64,000 nucleotides of DNA from Acutalibacter muris (GTDB lineage: Bacteria > Bacillota > Clostridia > Oscillospirales > Acutalibacteraceae), in contig NZ_CP021422.1 in assembly GCF_002201475.1 (NCBI RefSeq), positions 2,108,001 through 2,172,000 on the forward strand. Reading direction: 5' to 3'. Position 1 is the stretch's first letter, and every line of letters starts with the position of its first letter. Below, piece by piece: positions 17,373 through 26,303 of the stretch. The notes beneath the pieces are model-generated. The model worked only from the letters and a program-made list of their open reading frames with translations. It was not told the DNA's origin and made no database searches. The position numbers and the translations under genes are program-made.

Positions 17373-18707
17373 TTAACTCATCTGTGACAAAATGCTCTTG
17401 GGCTTCATCTTCATGACCGGGTAAGCGGCCAAGGCGGTGGATGCCGTGCAAAGTACCATGCCGAAGGCCCACACGGTCAGGTAGTCCTTTGCCGAAACCG
17501 CCACTATGATCTCCGACAGTCCCAAATCCTCGGCAGGTCCTCCGCCACTTTCAGAGTTCCCGGTCAAATCTACTGCTTCATAGGTTTCCGTAGTCACTTG
17601 GGACAGCAGACGGATCCCGATCTGATTGGATATAGCCGAACTGACGCCATAGGAAAGAAGCAAGGCGATAGCCGCCGCCAAAATGACCTCCAGCAGATAT
17701 TGCAGCAACACGGAACCTTTTGAAATGCCCATTGCCAGATAGACGCCGGTTTCGTGGACGCGCCCGCGAAGCCGCAGGGTCAGAAACAGCGCCAGCACCA
17801 AAAGACAGATTACCGACACCACGACGATGGCGATAAAGACGATGTTCCGCAGGCCCTCCAGGGATTCCTTTGCGTTCTGATAATCGTTGTCGTAACGGGT
17901 TATCGTACAGCTTTCCCAATCCATTCCTGGAAGTTCCTGCACCTCAGTCATGATGCGGTCAAGATTGTCCGGGTCGTTCACATAGAAGTCTCCGTACTGG
18001 CTGCTGTCCGTGCCATCACCATAGAGCAGGAAAGAAGCGGTGGAGAGGTCGGTAAACACGATGTTGTCATAGAGATCGTAGGATGGAGCGATTCCAATGG
18101 AATCCTGCTCCTTTGTGTTGGTAAAGATTCCAGCCACCGTCACCGGGACTGTATGAGCATTCTCCGATATATTTCCCAGCAGCATGGTATCGCCCACAGC
18201 CAGTCCATTGCGCTGGGCAAATTTCTCATGAATCAGCACCTCATTTCTGCTTCCGGCGGTGACGGCGCTGCCGCCGGTCAGCACGAACCCCCCGTCTGTG
18301 AAATAGCTGTCCTCCTGCGAATTGGAGTTCGCCACGATCTTACCGGCGTTCTCGTATCCCTCTGGCACCTGGGCCGCGCCCTCGGTGTTGATTTTCAGCG
18401 GGGTTCCGTTTGCGTCATAGTAACTCGCATAAGAATAGGAACGCAGGGTATGTCTGCCGCTCAAGCCGTCTATGGCGAGAATGCTGCTCACCGCATCCTC
18501 CGGGATACCGCTTTCCAGATGCTTTGCGTTGATGGTAAAATACCCCAGCAGGGCCTTTTTGATGTTGGCGTTTGCGGTCTCTGTGGCGGACTGAATGGAG
18601 AGGCAGGTCAGCATCATGGCTGCCATGACCAGCAGAAACGCCAGAAGCGTGATTGCCTTGCCCTTTTTCCGTATGGAATATAGGCAGGCCCGTTTCCACA
18701 AATTCAT
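17373..18707 (-). CDS. FtsX/MacB-type ABC permease (Vex1-like)
   Basis: 444 residues with the same topology: first helix ITLLAFLLVMAAMMLTCLS, extracytoplasmic domain to about residue 280, then helices VFIAIVVVSVICLLVLAL, LQYLLEVILAAAIALLLS and VWAFGMVLCTASTALAAYPV, ending KMKPKSILSQMS. First gene of the leftward operon. The start is preceded by AAGGAGGTCG. Its promoter contains the operator shared with the response regulator and the Cys-rich KTR gene (see 18738-18770). It is likely the partner of 16069-17361 in a heterodimeric transporter. Confidence 0.85.
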   Translation of the reverse strand: MNLWKRACLYSIRKKGKAITLLAFLLVMAAMMLTCLSIQSATETANANIKKALLGYFTINAKHLESGIPEDAVSSILAIDGLSGRHTLRSYSYASYYDANGTPLKINTEGAAQVPEGYENAGKIVANSNSQEDSYFTDGGFVLTGGSAVTAGSRNEVLIHEKFAQRNGLAVGDTMLLGNISENAHTVPVTVAGIFTNTKEQDSIGIAPSYDLYDNIVFTDLSTASFLLYGDGTDSSQYGDFYVNDPDNLDRIMTEVQELPGMDWESCTITRYDNDYQNAKESLEGLRNIVFIAIVVVSVICLLVLALFLTLRLRGRVHETGVYLAMGISKGSVLLQYLLEVILAAAIALLLSYGVSSAISNQIGIRLLSQVTTETYEAVDLTGNSESGGGPAEDLGLSEIIVAVSAKDYLTVWAFGMVLCTASTALAAYPVMKMKPKSILSQMS

Positions 18708-18737
18708 TTTATCGACCTCCTTGAGTGGAATGACCCA

Positions 18738-18770
18738 ATCATACGCCGTGAAGATGGAGTTGCGGTGGAG
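18738..18770 (-). promoter_or_regulatory. Promoter of permease operon with 11-bp-spaced operator (site a)
   Basis: On the minus strand: CTCCAC (18770-18765), 5 bp, CTCCAT (18759-18754), 10 bp, then TATGAT as -10 (18743-18738). The repeats cover the -35 position, as for an OmpR-type activator. The same layout is seen at 18878-18910 and 21041-21084. Confidence 0.75.
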
Positions 18771-18877
18771 TTAAGAGGTAGATTCGATAGAGTTTTTGAT
18801 TCTTAACATTTGATAGCTTGATTTGCCCATAAAATAAGGGTACAATCCCTTGTGTCCGAGAGAAAAATATAGGATTT

Positions 18878-18910
18878 CTCCACCTCAACTTCACAATCAT
18901 GTTTTATAAT
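18878..18910 (+). promoter_or_regulatory. Promoter of response regulator gene with operator (site b)
   Basis: CTCCAC (18878-18883), 5 bp, CTTCAC (18889-18894), 10 bp, TATAAT (18905-18910). Same repeat spacing and distance to the -10 as sites a and c, implying autoregulation by the response regulator that follows. Confidence 0.75.
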
Positions 18911-18938
18911 AAGGTGAGAGATATGGGAGGCGAATCAG

Positions 18939-19607
18939 ATGGGAAAGCGCATTTTAGTCATAGAAGATGAAGCGTCCATCCAAAACATCCTACGGATATT
19001 TTTGGAGGACGCCGGGTATCAAGTCACGCTGGCAGATGATGGCATGGACGGTATTGCCGCCTTTCACAAGGACAGCTTCGACCTTGTGCTGCTGGATATC
19101 ATGATGCCCCGGCTGGACGGTTATTCGGTCTGCGAGATGATCCGCAACGAGAGCAGTACGCCTGTTATCCTGCTGACCGCTCTGGATGACGAGGATAACC
19201 AGATGAAAGGCTTTAATTTGCTGGCGGACGATTACATCACAAAGCCATTTTCTATGCCGCTGGTTTTGAAACGGATGGAGGCCGTGCTTCGAAGAGCCCG
19301 GTCCGGAGAGAAAAGCAGTGTGCTGGCCTATCAAAACGTCCAGCTGGACACAGAAAACTATAAGGTTTTTGTTGAGGGCAAGGAGGTAACTTTGACCGCC
19401 CGGGAGTTTGACATCCTGCGCCTGCTGATGGAGAACCAGGGTCGGGTATTCACCAGGGAGCAGCTGCTGGATATTATCTGGAATTATGACTATCTGGGAG
19501 ATGATAAAATCATCAACACCCACATCAAAAATATCCGCAAAAAGCTGGGGGTAGATTGTATCGAAACTATAAGAGGGGTGGGATATCGCATTGATAAAAA
19601 CCATTAA
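18939..19607 (+). CDS. OmpR-family response regulator (VncR-like)
   Basis: 222 residues. Receiver domain with acidic pocket EDE at 9-11, phospho-acceptor Asp53 in LLDIMMPRLDG, Thr/Ala switch and Lys103-type KPF. C-terminal winged helix with LTAREFDILRLLMENQGRVFTREQL and the RGVGYRI end. Start ATG follows GGGAGGCG. Its stop overlaps the kinase gene. It is divergent from the permease operon, and its presumed operator occurs before itself, the permeases and the KTR gene. It probably activates these three units when the kinase is stimulated. Confidence 0.92.
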   Translation: MGKRILVIEDEASIQNILRIFLEDAGYQVTLADDGMDGIAAFHKDSFDLVLLDIMMPRLDGYSVCEMIRNESSTPVILLTALDDEDNQMKGFNLLADDYITKPFSMPLVLKRMEAVLRRARSGEKSSVLAYQNVQLDTENYKVFVEGKEVTLTAREFDILRLLMENQGRVFTREQLLDIIWNYDYLGDDKIINTHIKNIRKKLGVDCIETIRGVGYRIDKNH

Positions 19608-20937
19608 GAACAGCCTATGGATGAAAACATTCCTCTCACTGACCATTCTGCTATTTGCTGTCACTTTCCTCCTCTATGGAATTGTCACGGCGGTCATGCC
19701 AGCCAGCTACCGTTCACAGCAGACTCTGGGCTACACGGAACAGATGGGCCGATTGGTCACGGAATTGGAAAACGGTACTGTGGATGACGCCATAAACCAT
19801 ATCTATGAATTTTGCCTGAACCACAATGCTGTCGCCACGCTGAACGGAAAGCTAAATACTGTCACCTTTGGAGAAGGATCCACATCGGATGAAAAGCAGC
19901 CTGCTCAGACCGCTACCGCAAATTTGAAAATTGGCGAAGAAACCTATCAGCTTTCCGTTACCATATCCGGCAGGCTGGTAAATCGGCTTACCAAAGCGTT
20001 CTGGAATCTGCTACCCATTATCAGCCTTCTGATCCTGTCTATCTCCATCATCGCCGCCAGCGCGTACACACATTTTCTTGCAAAACCGATTTTGAAGATC
20101 AGCGATATTTCCAAGCGCCTTGCCGAGCTGGACATGACTTGGCGATGCGATACTACCCGCACGGACGAGGTGGGCATACTGGCGAGGAATCTCAACACTA
20201 TGGCGGAACGCTTGGATATCGCGCTCCGGGAGTTAACCACCGCCAACGCAAAATTGCAGGAGGATATTGAGCAGGAACATAGGCAGGAGAAAGTACGAAT
20301 GGATTTCTTCCGGGCTGTGTCCCACGAGTTGAAAACCCCTATCACTGTGTTGAAAGGCGAGTTGGAGGGGATGATTTACATGGTTGGCGAGTATAAAGAC
20401 AGGGATAAGCACCTTCGCGGCTCCATGCGGACTGTAAAAGAAATGGAAAATTTGGTCAAAGAAATCCTCTCCGTTTCCCGGATGTCAGGCAGTGATTTCA
20501 GTTTGAACAAGGCTGAAGTAAACATGACCGCCCTCGTCCAGTCCTGCTTCCGGAAATGGAAGGGGCTGGCAGAGGATAAGGGGCAGCAGCTGATAGCTGA
20601 CCTCGAAGAATGCACCTGCATGGGCGACCGCGATTTACTGGAAAAAGCTGTGTCGAATATTATTGGGAATGCGGTCATCCATTCGGAAAATAATTCTGTC
20701 ATCAGGGCGTCGCTGAAAGAGAACGTATTGGAAGTCCTCAACACCGGACGCATACCAGAGGGTGAGTTGGAGCGCATTTTCGAGCCGTTTTATCGGGTTG
20801 AGTCCTCCCACAACAGAAAGACCGGTGGCAGCGGGCTGGGGCTGTATATTGTTAAAGCGATTTTAGATCAGCATGGAATGGTATATGACATTAACAATAT
20901 AGAGGGTGGGGTGCGTTTTATAGTTCACCTTTCTTAA
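19591..20937 (+). CDS. Sensor histidine kinase (VncS-like)
   Basis: 448 residues if the TTG at 19591 is used, or 438 from ATG 19621. Two membrane helices (FLSLTILLFAVTFLLYGIV and LLPIISLLILSISIIAASA) enclose a sensor loop of about 115 residues. Then a HAMP region, the H-box FFRAVSHELKTPI with the phosphorylated His, N-box NIIGNAVIHS, and G-box GGSGLGLYIVKAI. It overlaps the regulator by 17 bp. It is the partner of 18939-19607. The medium-size extracytoplasmic loop suggests sensing of an external compound, perhaps the substrate of the adjacent transporter. Confidence 0.92.
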   Translation: MIKTIKNSLWMKTFLSLTILLFAVTFLLYGIVTAVMPASYRSQQTLGYTEQMGRLVTELENGTVDDAINHIYEFCLNHNAVATLNGKLNTVTFGEGSTSDEKQPAQTATANLKIGEETYQLSVTISGRLVNRLTKAFWNLLPIISLLILSISIIAASAYTHFLAKPILKISDISKRLAELDMTWRCDTTRTDEVGILARNLNTMAERLDIALRELTTANAKLQEDIEQEHRQEKVRMDFFRAVSHELKTPITVLKGELEGMIYMVGEYKDRDKHLRGSMRTVKEMENLVKEILSVSRMSGSDFSLNKAEVNMTALVQSCFRKWKGLAEDKGQQLIADLEECTCMGDRDLLEKAVSNIIGNAVIHSENNSVIRASLKENVLEVLNTGRIPEGELERIFEPFYRVESSHNRKTGGSGLGLYIVKAILDQHGMVYDINNIEGGVRFIVHLS

Positions 20938-20950
20938 AAAAGGAAAATGA

Positions 20951-20990
20951 AGGAGTACAACCGGTTCGAAGATGGTTGTACTCCTTTTTT
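20951..20990 (+). terminator. Rho-independent terminator of the two-component operon
   Basis: AGGAGTACAACC/GGTTGTACTCCT stem, 11-nt loop, followed by a T-run. Confidence 0.9.
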
Positions 20991-21040
20991 GTTTTTCTTA
21001 TTCCTGCGGCGCGCACTACCGTTAAAAAACTCTATCAAAA

Positions 21041-21084
21041 CTCCCCCTCAACTCCACCTGTACTCCACTTTTACCCGCTATATT
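21041..21084 (+). promoter_or_regulatory. Promoter before KTR gene with triple operator (site c)
   Basis: CTCCCC (21041), CTCCAC (21052) and CTCCAC (21063), spaced exactly 11 bp, then 10 bp to TATATT (21079-21084). This is the same design as sites a and b, with one additional repeat. Confidence 0.75.
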
Positions 21085-21146
21085 TTAGAAAAAAGCGGCC
21101 CGAGCCAGTTACCAGATACAGAGCCAGCGCCGCAGGAGGTGTGAAT

Positions 21147-21338
21147 ATGGACAAAAAGAAAGAGGAACATTGGATTCACTGCCCTATCTGTAGGGCCAAA
21201 ACGCATACCAAAGTTGACCCGGATACAGTTCTGCTGAACTTCCCGCTCTACTGCCCGAAATGCAAGAGAAGTATCCGAATTGGCGTAATCAACCTTAAAA
21301 TGGTTGTAAATGACGAACCGGGCAAGAACGTGGATTAG
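21147..21338 (+). CDS. Cysteine-rich KTR-domain protein
   Basis: 63 residues, MDKKKEEHWIHCPICRAKTH, then a second CPKCK pair. The HCPICRxKTxxKxxxDTxLxxFPLYCPKCK layout forms a zinc ribbon and matches the cysteine-rich KTR proteins seen near two-component systems in Firmicute mobile elements. GCAGGAGG precedes the ATG by 8 bp. It has its own promoter with the triple operator, so it should belong to the VncR-like regulon. Molecular role unknown. Confidence 0.8.
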   Translation: MDKKKEEHWIHCPICRAKTHTKVDPDTVLLNFPLYCPKCKRSIRIGVINLKMVVNDEPGKNVD

Positions 21339-21344
21339 ACCTTT

Positions 21345-22125
21345 TTGGGAAGCCTGGAACCCGGCGAGTATGAGCTGCGGCCTACTTCTACTCCAAAGGG
21401 GTACAAGGCTGCGTCTGGCGTGAAATTCTCTGTCACTGGGCTGGTAATTTCTGGCGGCGATAAAGAGATTCGTACCAGCGAGGGCAAGAAGATTGTTGCC
21501 GGAGACAGCGAGGTACTGATTGCCGGGAAGTTTTCCCCTGACGTGGAGCTGACCGCTGGTAACGAAAAGCAGATCGGCGGTGTTGCCGTAGAATATGAGA
21601 ATTTCGGCGCAGCGCTGGGCAAAAAGAGCGAGAACAAGACGTTCGAGTACGTCACCCTGCAAGCTGCCCAGTGTAGGCGGCATGGGTGACGCAAGCGCGA
21701 TTGCTGATGGACGGTTTGCTTACCCTCTCCCCGGGCACCCCTGGGACACCTACTCAGGTCACAACGGCATAGATATTTCCTTTGCCAACTGCTACGGCGA
21801 GCCGGTCTATGCGGTAGCCGCTGGGACCGTGCGGTATGTGCAGGACGGCTGGACACCGGCGTATGGCGTGGATGGAATGTGGTCCTTTGGCAACAGTGTC
21901 TTTATTGAGCATGGGGACGGGTGGATTTCCGCATATGGGCACCTTTCCGCGCTGGCGGTTGCGAGCGGGGAAACTGTCACTCAAGGGCAGCTCATTGGAT
22001 ATATTGGCAGCACTGGCAACTCTACCGGGCCACATTTGCACTTGGCGTTATACCATAATGGTGACGCTGGTATTGGAGGGCAAAATTTCGCGGAACTGGC
22101 TTGGCCGCAGTATACTGGAAAATGA
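21345..22125 (+). pseudogene. Broken surface/cell-wall protein: SpaA-like domain plus M23 peptidase
   Basis: First frame (21345-21689): GSLEPGEYELRPTSTPKGYKA, a collagen-adhesion/SpaA-type Ig-like domain edge. Second frame (about 21665-22125): FAYPLPG, SGHNGIDISF (His and Asp zinc ligands), SVFIEHGDGW, AYGHLS and PHLHLAL, a complete M23/LytM endopeptidase core. The frames overlap around 21660-21690, so one frameshift separates two parts of what was probably one exported protein. No start codon with a ribosome site or signal peptide precedes the first part, so the 5' end was lost after the KTR gene. M23 enzymes cut peptide cross-links of the wall. Confidence 0.75.
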
Positions 22126-22168
22126 TGTGATTAGCGAAGTCATTTTTGAGATAGAAATTTCCAGATTG

Positions 22169-22213
22169 AAAAAGAGCCGCCACCGAAACAAAAGTCCGAT
22201 GGCGGCTCTTTAA
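22169..22213. terminator. Bidirectional terminator between convergent genes
   Basis: AAAGAGCCGCCA/TGGCGGCTCTTT, 12-bp stem flanked by A- and T-runs, serving both the M23 remnant and the 380-residue gene. Confidence 0.85.
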
Positions 22214-22220
22214 AACTATT

Positions 22221-23363
22221 TTAGGCTTTGGCGCTCCACCCAGTACGCGGCGTGGTGTCCCAGGAGCAGTACCCCTGTTGAAACACACGGAAATTCTTTA
22301 AGAAGTTATTCACCTCTGCAAATTCTTTGTTCTTACCGCCCGGGAAAGTCAGCAGTTCGCTCAGGTTGTAGAGGTCTTTCCCGATTGAACCGAAATTGAA
22401 ATCTGTGCTGATGTAATTCAGCTTTCCCCGCGAATCCGTATAGGCGGCCCATGTTGTTGCCGTCAGGTGATTGGTGGGGTCAAACTTGCTATAATCGATA
22501 TAATGCTTGCCATGCTTATCCGAATGAGATATTTCCCGTATATCTCCTCCTGCACTGCCGCCGGACTGGTAAAACCAGCGGAACCCCTTTGGCGGGACCA
22601 TATCATAATCCAGAATATAATCGTCATAGAGAATACCATTATTCCAGCGGCCATTTGGATTGCAGGAAAAAACGGAATTGAAGTTATCGTATTGGTTCCA
22701 TCCCAGCGCGTTGTAATCCGGGATCTCAAATTCCTCCATGCCCTTTCCCTTTGCATAGCTTAAGATATTTTCATCAATGGCACTGATAGCGTCTTCGCTC
22801 ATATAGTAGTAATCCGAGTTGTAGTAGATCATGATCCGCTGAGAATTCATCTCTCCGGTCAAGAATTGCTTTCCTTCTTCGAAATTAGCAGAAACCGCAG
22901 TTTTCAAGACCAGACGCCGGGCCTCCTCATAAAACCCCAGCAGCGCCGGTTCACCCGAGAAGCTTGCGGCCAGCGCATTGGGGTACTGCCTTTCCTTGCA
23001 GGCATTGACAAACTCATCAGTAAGCTGTGTAAAACGCTTTGCAAAGCTGTCAGCAGATATCCTGCCGGAAAAGAATTCTTTCGCGGAAGATACCACCTCA
23101 TTTAGAAGCGGTTGGGCAACGGAGCCGATATGCTCTGAAAGTGACATATGGGTGCTGGAGAAAGACCTCTCCGCCGCGTTTTGGACAGATGACATATGTG
23201 TCCAGGAGCTAAAGTCTACGGTATGCCAGGTATAGCTGTCTTTGTTAAAACCACCTGGCGGCGGCTCCATCTTATAGCGGTCCATTGTATAGACATCTAC
23301 CCCATTGATCTTCTTCGGCGGGCCGAGGTAGGCGTCAAGGGAGGTGTTTCCTACCGTGGACAT
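22221..23363 (-). CDS. Hypothetical protein of 380 residues
   Basis: Starts MSTVGNTSLDAYLGPPKK after AAAGGAGATGATCGT. No signal peptide, membrane helix or Cys cluster is seen. Residues 60-170 are predicted helical (SEHIGSVAQPLLNEVVSSAKEF, FAKRFTQLTDEFVNACKE), and the second half is rich in Tyr, Trp, Asn and Gly (IMIYYNSDYYYMSEDA; FRWFYQSGGSAGG). The N-terminal MSTxGNTS type start recurs, to my recollection, in uncharacterised clostridial proteins. It follows the secreted 579-residue gene with 53 bp between them and may be in its operon. No function proposed. Confidence 0.6.
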   Translation of the reverse strand: MSTVGNTSLDAYLGPPKKINGVDVYTMDRYKMEPPPGGFNKDSYTWHTVDFSSWTHMSSVQNAAERSFSSTHMSLSEHIGSVAQPLLNEVVSSAKEFFSGRISADSFAKRFTQLTDEFVNACKERQYPNALAASFSGEPALLGFYEEARRLVLKTAVSANFEEGKQFLTGEMNSQRIMIYYNSDYYYMSEDAISAIDENILSYAKGKGMEEFEIPDYNALGWNQYDNFNSVFSCNPNGRWNNGILYDDYILDYDMVPPKGFRWFYQSGGSAGGDIREISHSDKHGKHYIDYSKFDPTNHLTATTWAAYTDSRGKLNYISTDFNFGSIGKDLYNLSELLTFPGGKNKEFAEVNNFLKNFRVFQQGYCSWDTTPRTGWSAKA

Positions 23364-23416
23364 ACGATCATCTCCTTTTTACAACTTTATAACCGAACAC
23401 TTCTTTATTGTGGTTA

Positions 23417-25156
23417 TTACTGTGGCCACGATTCTGGCTGACCAATTTCGTAATAATATCGGATTGAAAGCTTGCTTCCTTTATAGGCTCCCGTCTTATT
23501 TGCAGTAAAAGCAAAAGAGAATTTTCCATCAGCTCTGTAAACCGCTTTGGACGGGTCTTGGAAGTTAAATTTAATTTCCGGGAAAAATGTTTGCGGATTT
23601 CTAAACCAAGTATTACTATTTGACGGTCTAAATGAATAATATCCTCCCTCAATCGGCCAACCAGCGCCAGATGCAGAATAAAAAACCACATCTAAATATG
23701 CCGCTCTGCCATTAGGGGATGCCATTTCTAAGTCCCATTCGTATGTTTCCCCTTTTACAACACTTTTGGGTGAAATAGTTACTTTACTTTCCGCAAATTT
23801 AACTTTAGGCTGTCCGACAGCGATTGAATAAATACCTGGGTATGCAGTATCACGCACCTTGTATACTACAAGTATATACGTCCCTTTGTCAAGGGGACGA
23901 TCAGTCCGTAAATAGTATGATCTTCCCAAATCAGGATCGCGGAATGCAGCAGCTTGTTTTGTATCAATTATTGTCTCAAGTGTATGTGCGTTCAGTACTT
24001 TATAACGATAGTTATCATATGTGGTGGTCATTGTAATAGTTTCTTTTTCATTGCCACTAACATCGAACAAATAGTAATCTCCAATATCACTCGCGAGATG
24101 ACTACTACTATATTCTGCTTCCACTTTTGAGGTATCTCTTACCGTGTGGTAGTACGGCAAATAGACCATGTTAAAAAAGCCTTCAAATAAATGTGCTTTT
24201 TCAGTGTAAGAACCATATGCAAGCTTATACCCAATATTAGTTTTGCCAGAAGATTTAGCTTTTACTTCAACCGTATACGTATAATCTCCAGTGATACCAT
24301 CCGGTTTTGGTAAGTCAATGGATGTTCTAATCCTCTGTGACGAGCTTGGATCAGAGCATTCTGCCGAGTTAACTTTTTCACCAGCTTCATCGTAAACAGT
24401 TGTTACAAAGCCATTCGTTCCTGTCCTTAACATTCCAATAGTATATGAACTGCTGGCATCGTAATCTACAGTTATTTCATGCGTATCAACTGTATCGGAA
24501 TCTGGCAACGTACCTTCAATGGTTTCGAAAACACCTTGCGGTAATACATCGAATTCATAGCCAACTGCCTCAGACCACTCCCCGTTAGAATTAACAAAAG
24601 CATAGGCAAACTCATAGTGGCCCTCGATAAAAAAATTGACTATATAACCAGCCGTTGATCCATCATCTTCATACCCTATAACAAACCCATCATAAACAGA
24701 GGTCTCTAGATGAGCTTCGTCAGGGCCTGGTGCCAATATGACACCACCAATTTTGGTTGCTATAAGCAGATTCGTACCAGTAGTCAGGAAACCATCGCGG
24801 AGTGATTCTTGATTAATAATATATACATCAGAATTATTGATAGGAGCCTGCCGAGGAGTGATGCTGTCACCTTGCGTTTGAATATTGCTTTTTGAGTAAA
24901 GTGATTCTTTGAGCTCTGGAGAGAGCTCAATTTGTTCGAGCCGCGCAGTGCTACTCGTTATATTTTCTTGCAAAACGATGTTACCTTGGTCCTTTTCGAT
25001 ACTGGGGCCATTTTTATCAATAGCAGGAATATTTGTAGAGACAACTTGGTCGGTCGATTCCTGCTGCGGTTCAGCGGCTATCGCTGGAATGCCGCAAAAG
25101 ACAAAGAGCACCGCCAACAGTAAGCTAAAGATTTGAGCTGACATAGAGTGTTTCAT
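23417..25156 (-). CDS. Secreted beta-rich hypothetical protein
   Basis: 579 residues with a clear signal peptide (AQIFSLLLAVLFVFCGIPAIA, cleavage after AIA). The mature part begins with a Gln/Thr-rich linker and then looks like several beta-sandwich units rich in aromatic residues: around residues 125-220, a unit resembling bacterial pre-peptidase C-terminal domains (HEITVDYDASSSYTIGMLRTG, then DYTYTVEVKAKSSG), another at about 345-460 (YYLFDVSGNEKETITMTTTYD; GTYILVVYKVRD) and a final Ig-like unit. No catalytic motif or LPXTG anchor is seen. Start supported by AAAGGAGAAGAAC. It may be a cell-surface or matrix protein. Confidence 0.6.
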   Translation of the reverse strand: MKHSMSAQIFSLLLAVLFVFCGIPAIAAEPQQESTDQVVSTNIPAIDKNGPSIEKDQGNIVLQENITSSTARLEQIELSPELKESLYSKSNIQTQGDSITPRQAPINNSDVYIINQESLRDGFLTTGTNLLIATKIGGVILAPGPDEAHLETSVYDGFVIGYEDDGSTAGYIVNFFIEGHYEFAYAFVNSNGEWSEAVGYEFDVLPQGVFETIEGTLPDSDTVDTHEITVDYDASSSYTIGMLRTGTNGFVTTVYDEAGEKVNSAECSDPSSSQRIRTSIDLPKPDGITGDYTYTVEVKAKSSGKTNIGYKLAYGSYTEKAHLFEGFFNMVYLPYYHTVRDTSKVEAEYSSSHLASDIGDYYLFDVSGNEKETITMTTTYDNYRYKVLNAHTLETIIDTKQAAAFRDPDLGRSYYLRTDRPLDKGTYILVVYKVRDTAYPGIYSIAVGQPKVKFAESKVTISPKSVVKGETYEWDLEMASPNGRAAYLDVVFYSASGAGWPIEGGYYSFRPSNSNTWFRNPQTFFPEIKFNFQDPSKAVYRADGKFSFAFTANKTGAYKGSKLSIRYYYEIGQPESWPQ

Positions 25157-25540
25157 GTTCTTCTCCTTTTCTAAATGTAGTTGGTTAGGTTACGATTACA
25201 AATTTTATTCTGTCCTTGTCTTGTTTCACCCCCTATATCAACTACTATTATAAGCCAGACATCTATAGTAACAGAGTAAAACATCACTATATATGTGGCT
25301 GAAATAGTAGTTTTGAATCTGCATACTCACCTTGCTTTGTTTTATAGAGATATTTCAACACCTCTCTATTTAGAAGTTTATCATGTTTGAAGCTAAAAAT
25401 CAAGTAAATGCGTGATTATCTCCCCGAAACAAAGCATTTCCCCGCATTTCTTGAGGATTGCACCCCCTATTTACTATTTATTTACTACTGGGGAATGAGC
25501 CTTGATACGGTAAAATACCAAGAAATACAAAGTTACAGTT
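25157..25540. other. Intergenic region between divergent units
   Basis: AT-rich, no gene found. It should carry the leftward promoter of the secreted-protein gene (a TATAAT on the minus strand near 25245 is a weak candidate). It also marks a junction between two different mobile segments. Confidence 0.4.
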
Positions 25541-25569
25541 TTGACGGGACTTCCCCATAACAGTATAAT
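25541..25569 (+). promoter_or_regulatory. Promoter of the small-protein/ParA unit
   Basis: TTGACG (25541-25546), 17-bp spacer, TATAAT (25564-25569). Confidence 0.75.
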
Positions 25570-25595
25570 GAAGCCAAGAAAGGACGGTGGACTGT

Positions 25596-25775
25596 ATGAG
25601 GGAAAAACCTTATCACTTATATGTAGACAGTAGGGAGCGAACATTACTTTTACATAGCCTTGTGAAGCTGAAAAATCAGCTCATACAGCAGGGCAGATAC
25701 GGGGACTGCGTTGACGAGATTATCTTTAAGGTAGCCAATACCCCCATCAAGAAAGTAAAAATTGAATATGTCTAA
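25596..25775 (+). CDS. Small conserved protein of clostridial conjugative elements
   Basis: 59 residues, MREKPYHLYVDSRERTLLLH, then LKNQLIQQGRYGDCVDEIIFKV. This YHLYxxxxERxxxxxSLxxLKNxLIxQGRYTDxVDxxxxK pattern is very common just before parA in clostridial conjugative transposons. Function is not known to me. It is preceded by a strong promoter and followed by a short hairpin (AAGCCGCTTATTC..GAATAAGCGGCTT type) at about 25790-25830. Confidence 0.75.
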   Translation: MREKPYHLYVDSRERTLLLHSLVKLKNQLIQQGRYGDCVDEIIFKVANTPIKKVKIEYV

Positions 25776-25910
25776 GGCACATCACCATGAAGCCGCTTAT
25801 TCTTATTGAAGCTAAGAGTAAGCGGCTTTTTTGCATCCTGCGTCCTCTGGTACAGTTACATAGCCGCCTTTGACAAAGCGGCTAAATCTATGCGAAAGGA
25901 GGACGCACCC

Positions 25911-26303
25911 ATGTCAAATTGCAAAGTAATCGCTTTAACCAATCAGAAAGGCGGTGTGGGCAAAACCACCACGGCGGTCAATCTGGGTGTAACTCTGGTA
26001 CAGCAGGGCAAGCCTTTGGCAATTCTGTCATTTACAAAAGGTGATATTCGTAGAGCTATACCGCGGTGGACTGCCTCAAGATATCATTCTGCAACCATAG
26101 ATAGTGTTTTAAGCGAAGTTCAAGGAAGGCTCCTATCAGGTGCCCCGGGAATGTTTTGTTATAACAGCAATCTAAACCCAAAGAATCGGAGGAGCTTAAA
26201 TGATTTATACGTTCTAATTATCACAGATACTGTAAAGTACTGGTTTGATATAAATAGAAGATGCACATACAAATTTATATTAGGAGATAATCTGGATGAC
26301 TAA
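25911..26303 (+). pseudogene. ParA-type ATPase, truncated by agr cassette
   Basis: Start MSNCKVIALTNQKGGVGKTT after GGAGGACGCACCC gives the deviant Walker A of ParA/Soj ATPases, then TAVNLGVTLVQQGKPL. From about 26020 the sequence becomes unrelated and AT-rich, and the frame continues meaninglessly to 26303. The expected ILLVDxDPQG motif is missing. The intact ParB-like gene at 30262 should have followed directly, so the 26.0-29.4 kb agr segment sits where the rest of parA was. About 250 bp of leader before the regulator gene at 26296 holds no other gene. Confidence 0.85.

Noticed and set aside
17754..18683. 309-codon plus-strand open frame
   Set aside because: Antisense to a permease with clear membrane topology; no ribosome site or motif.
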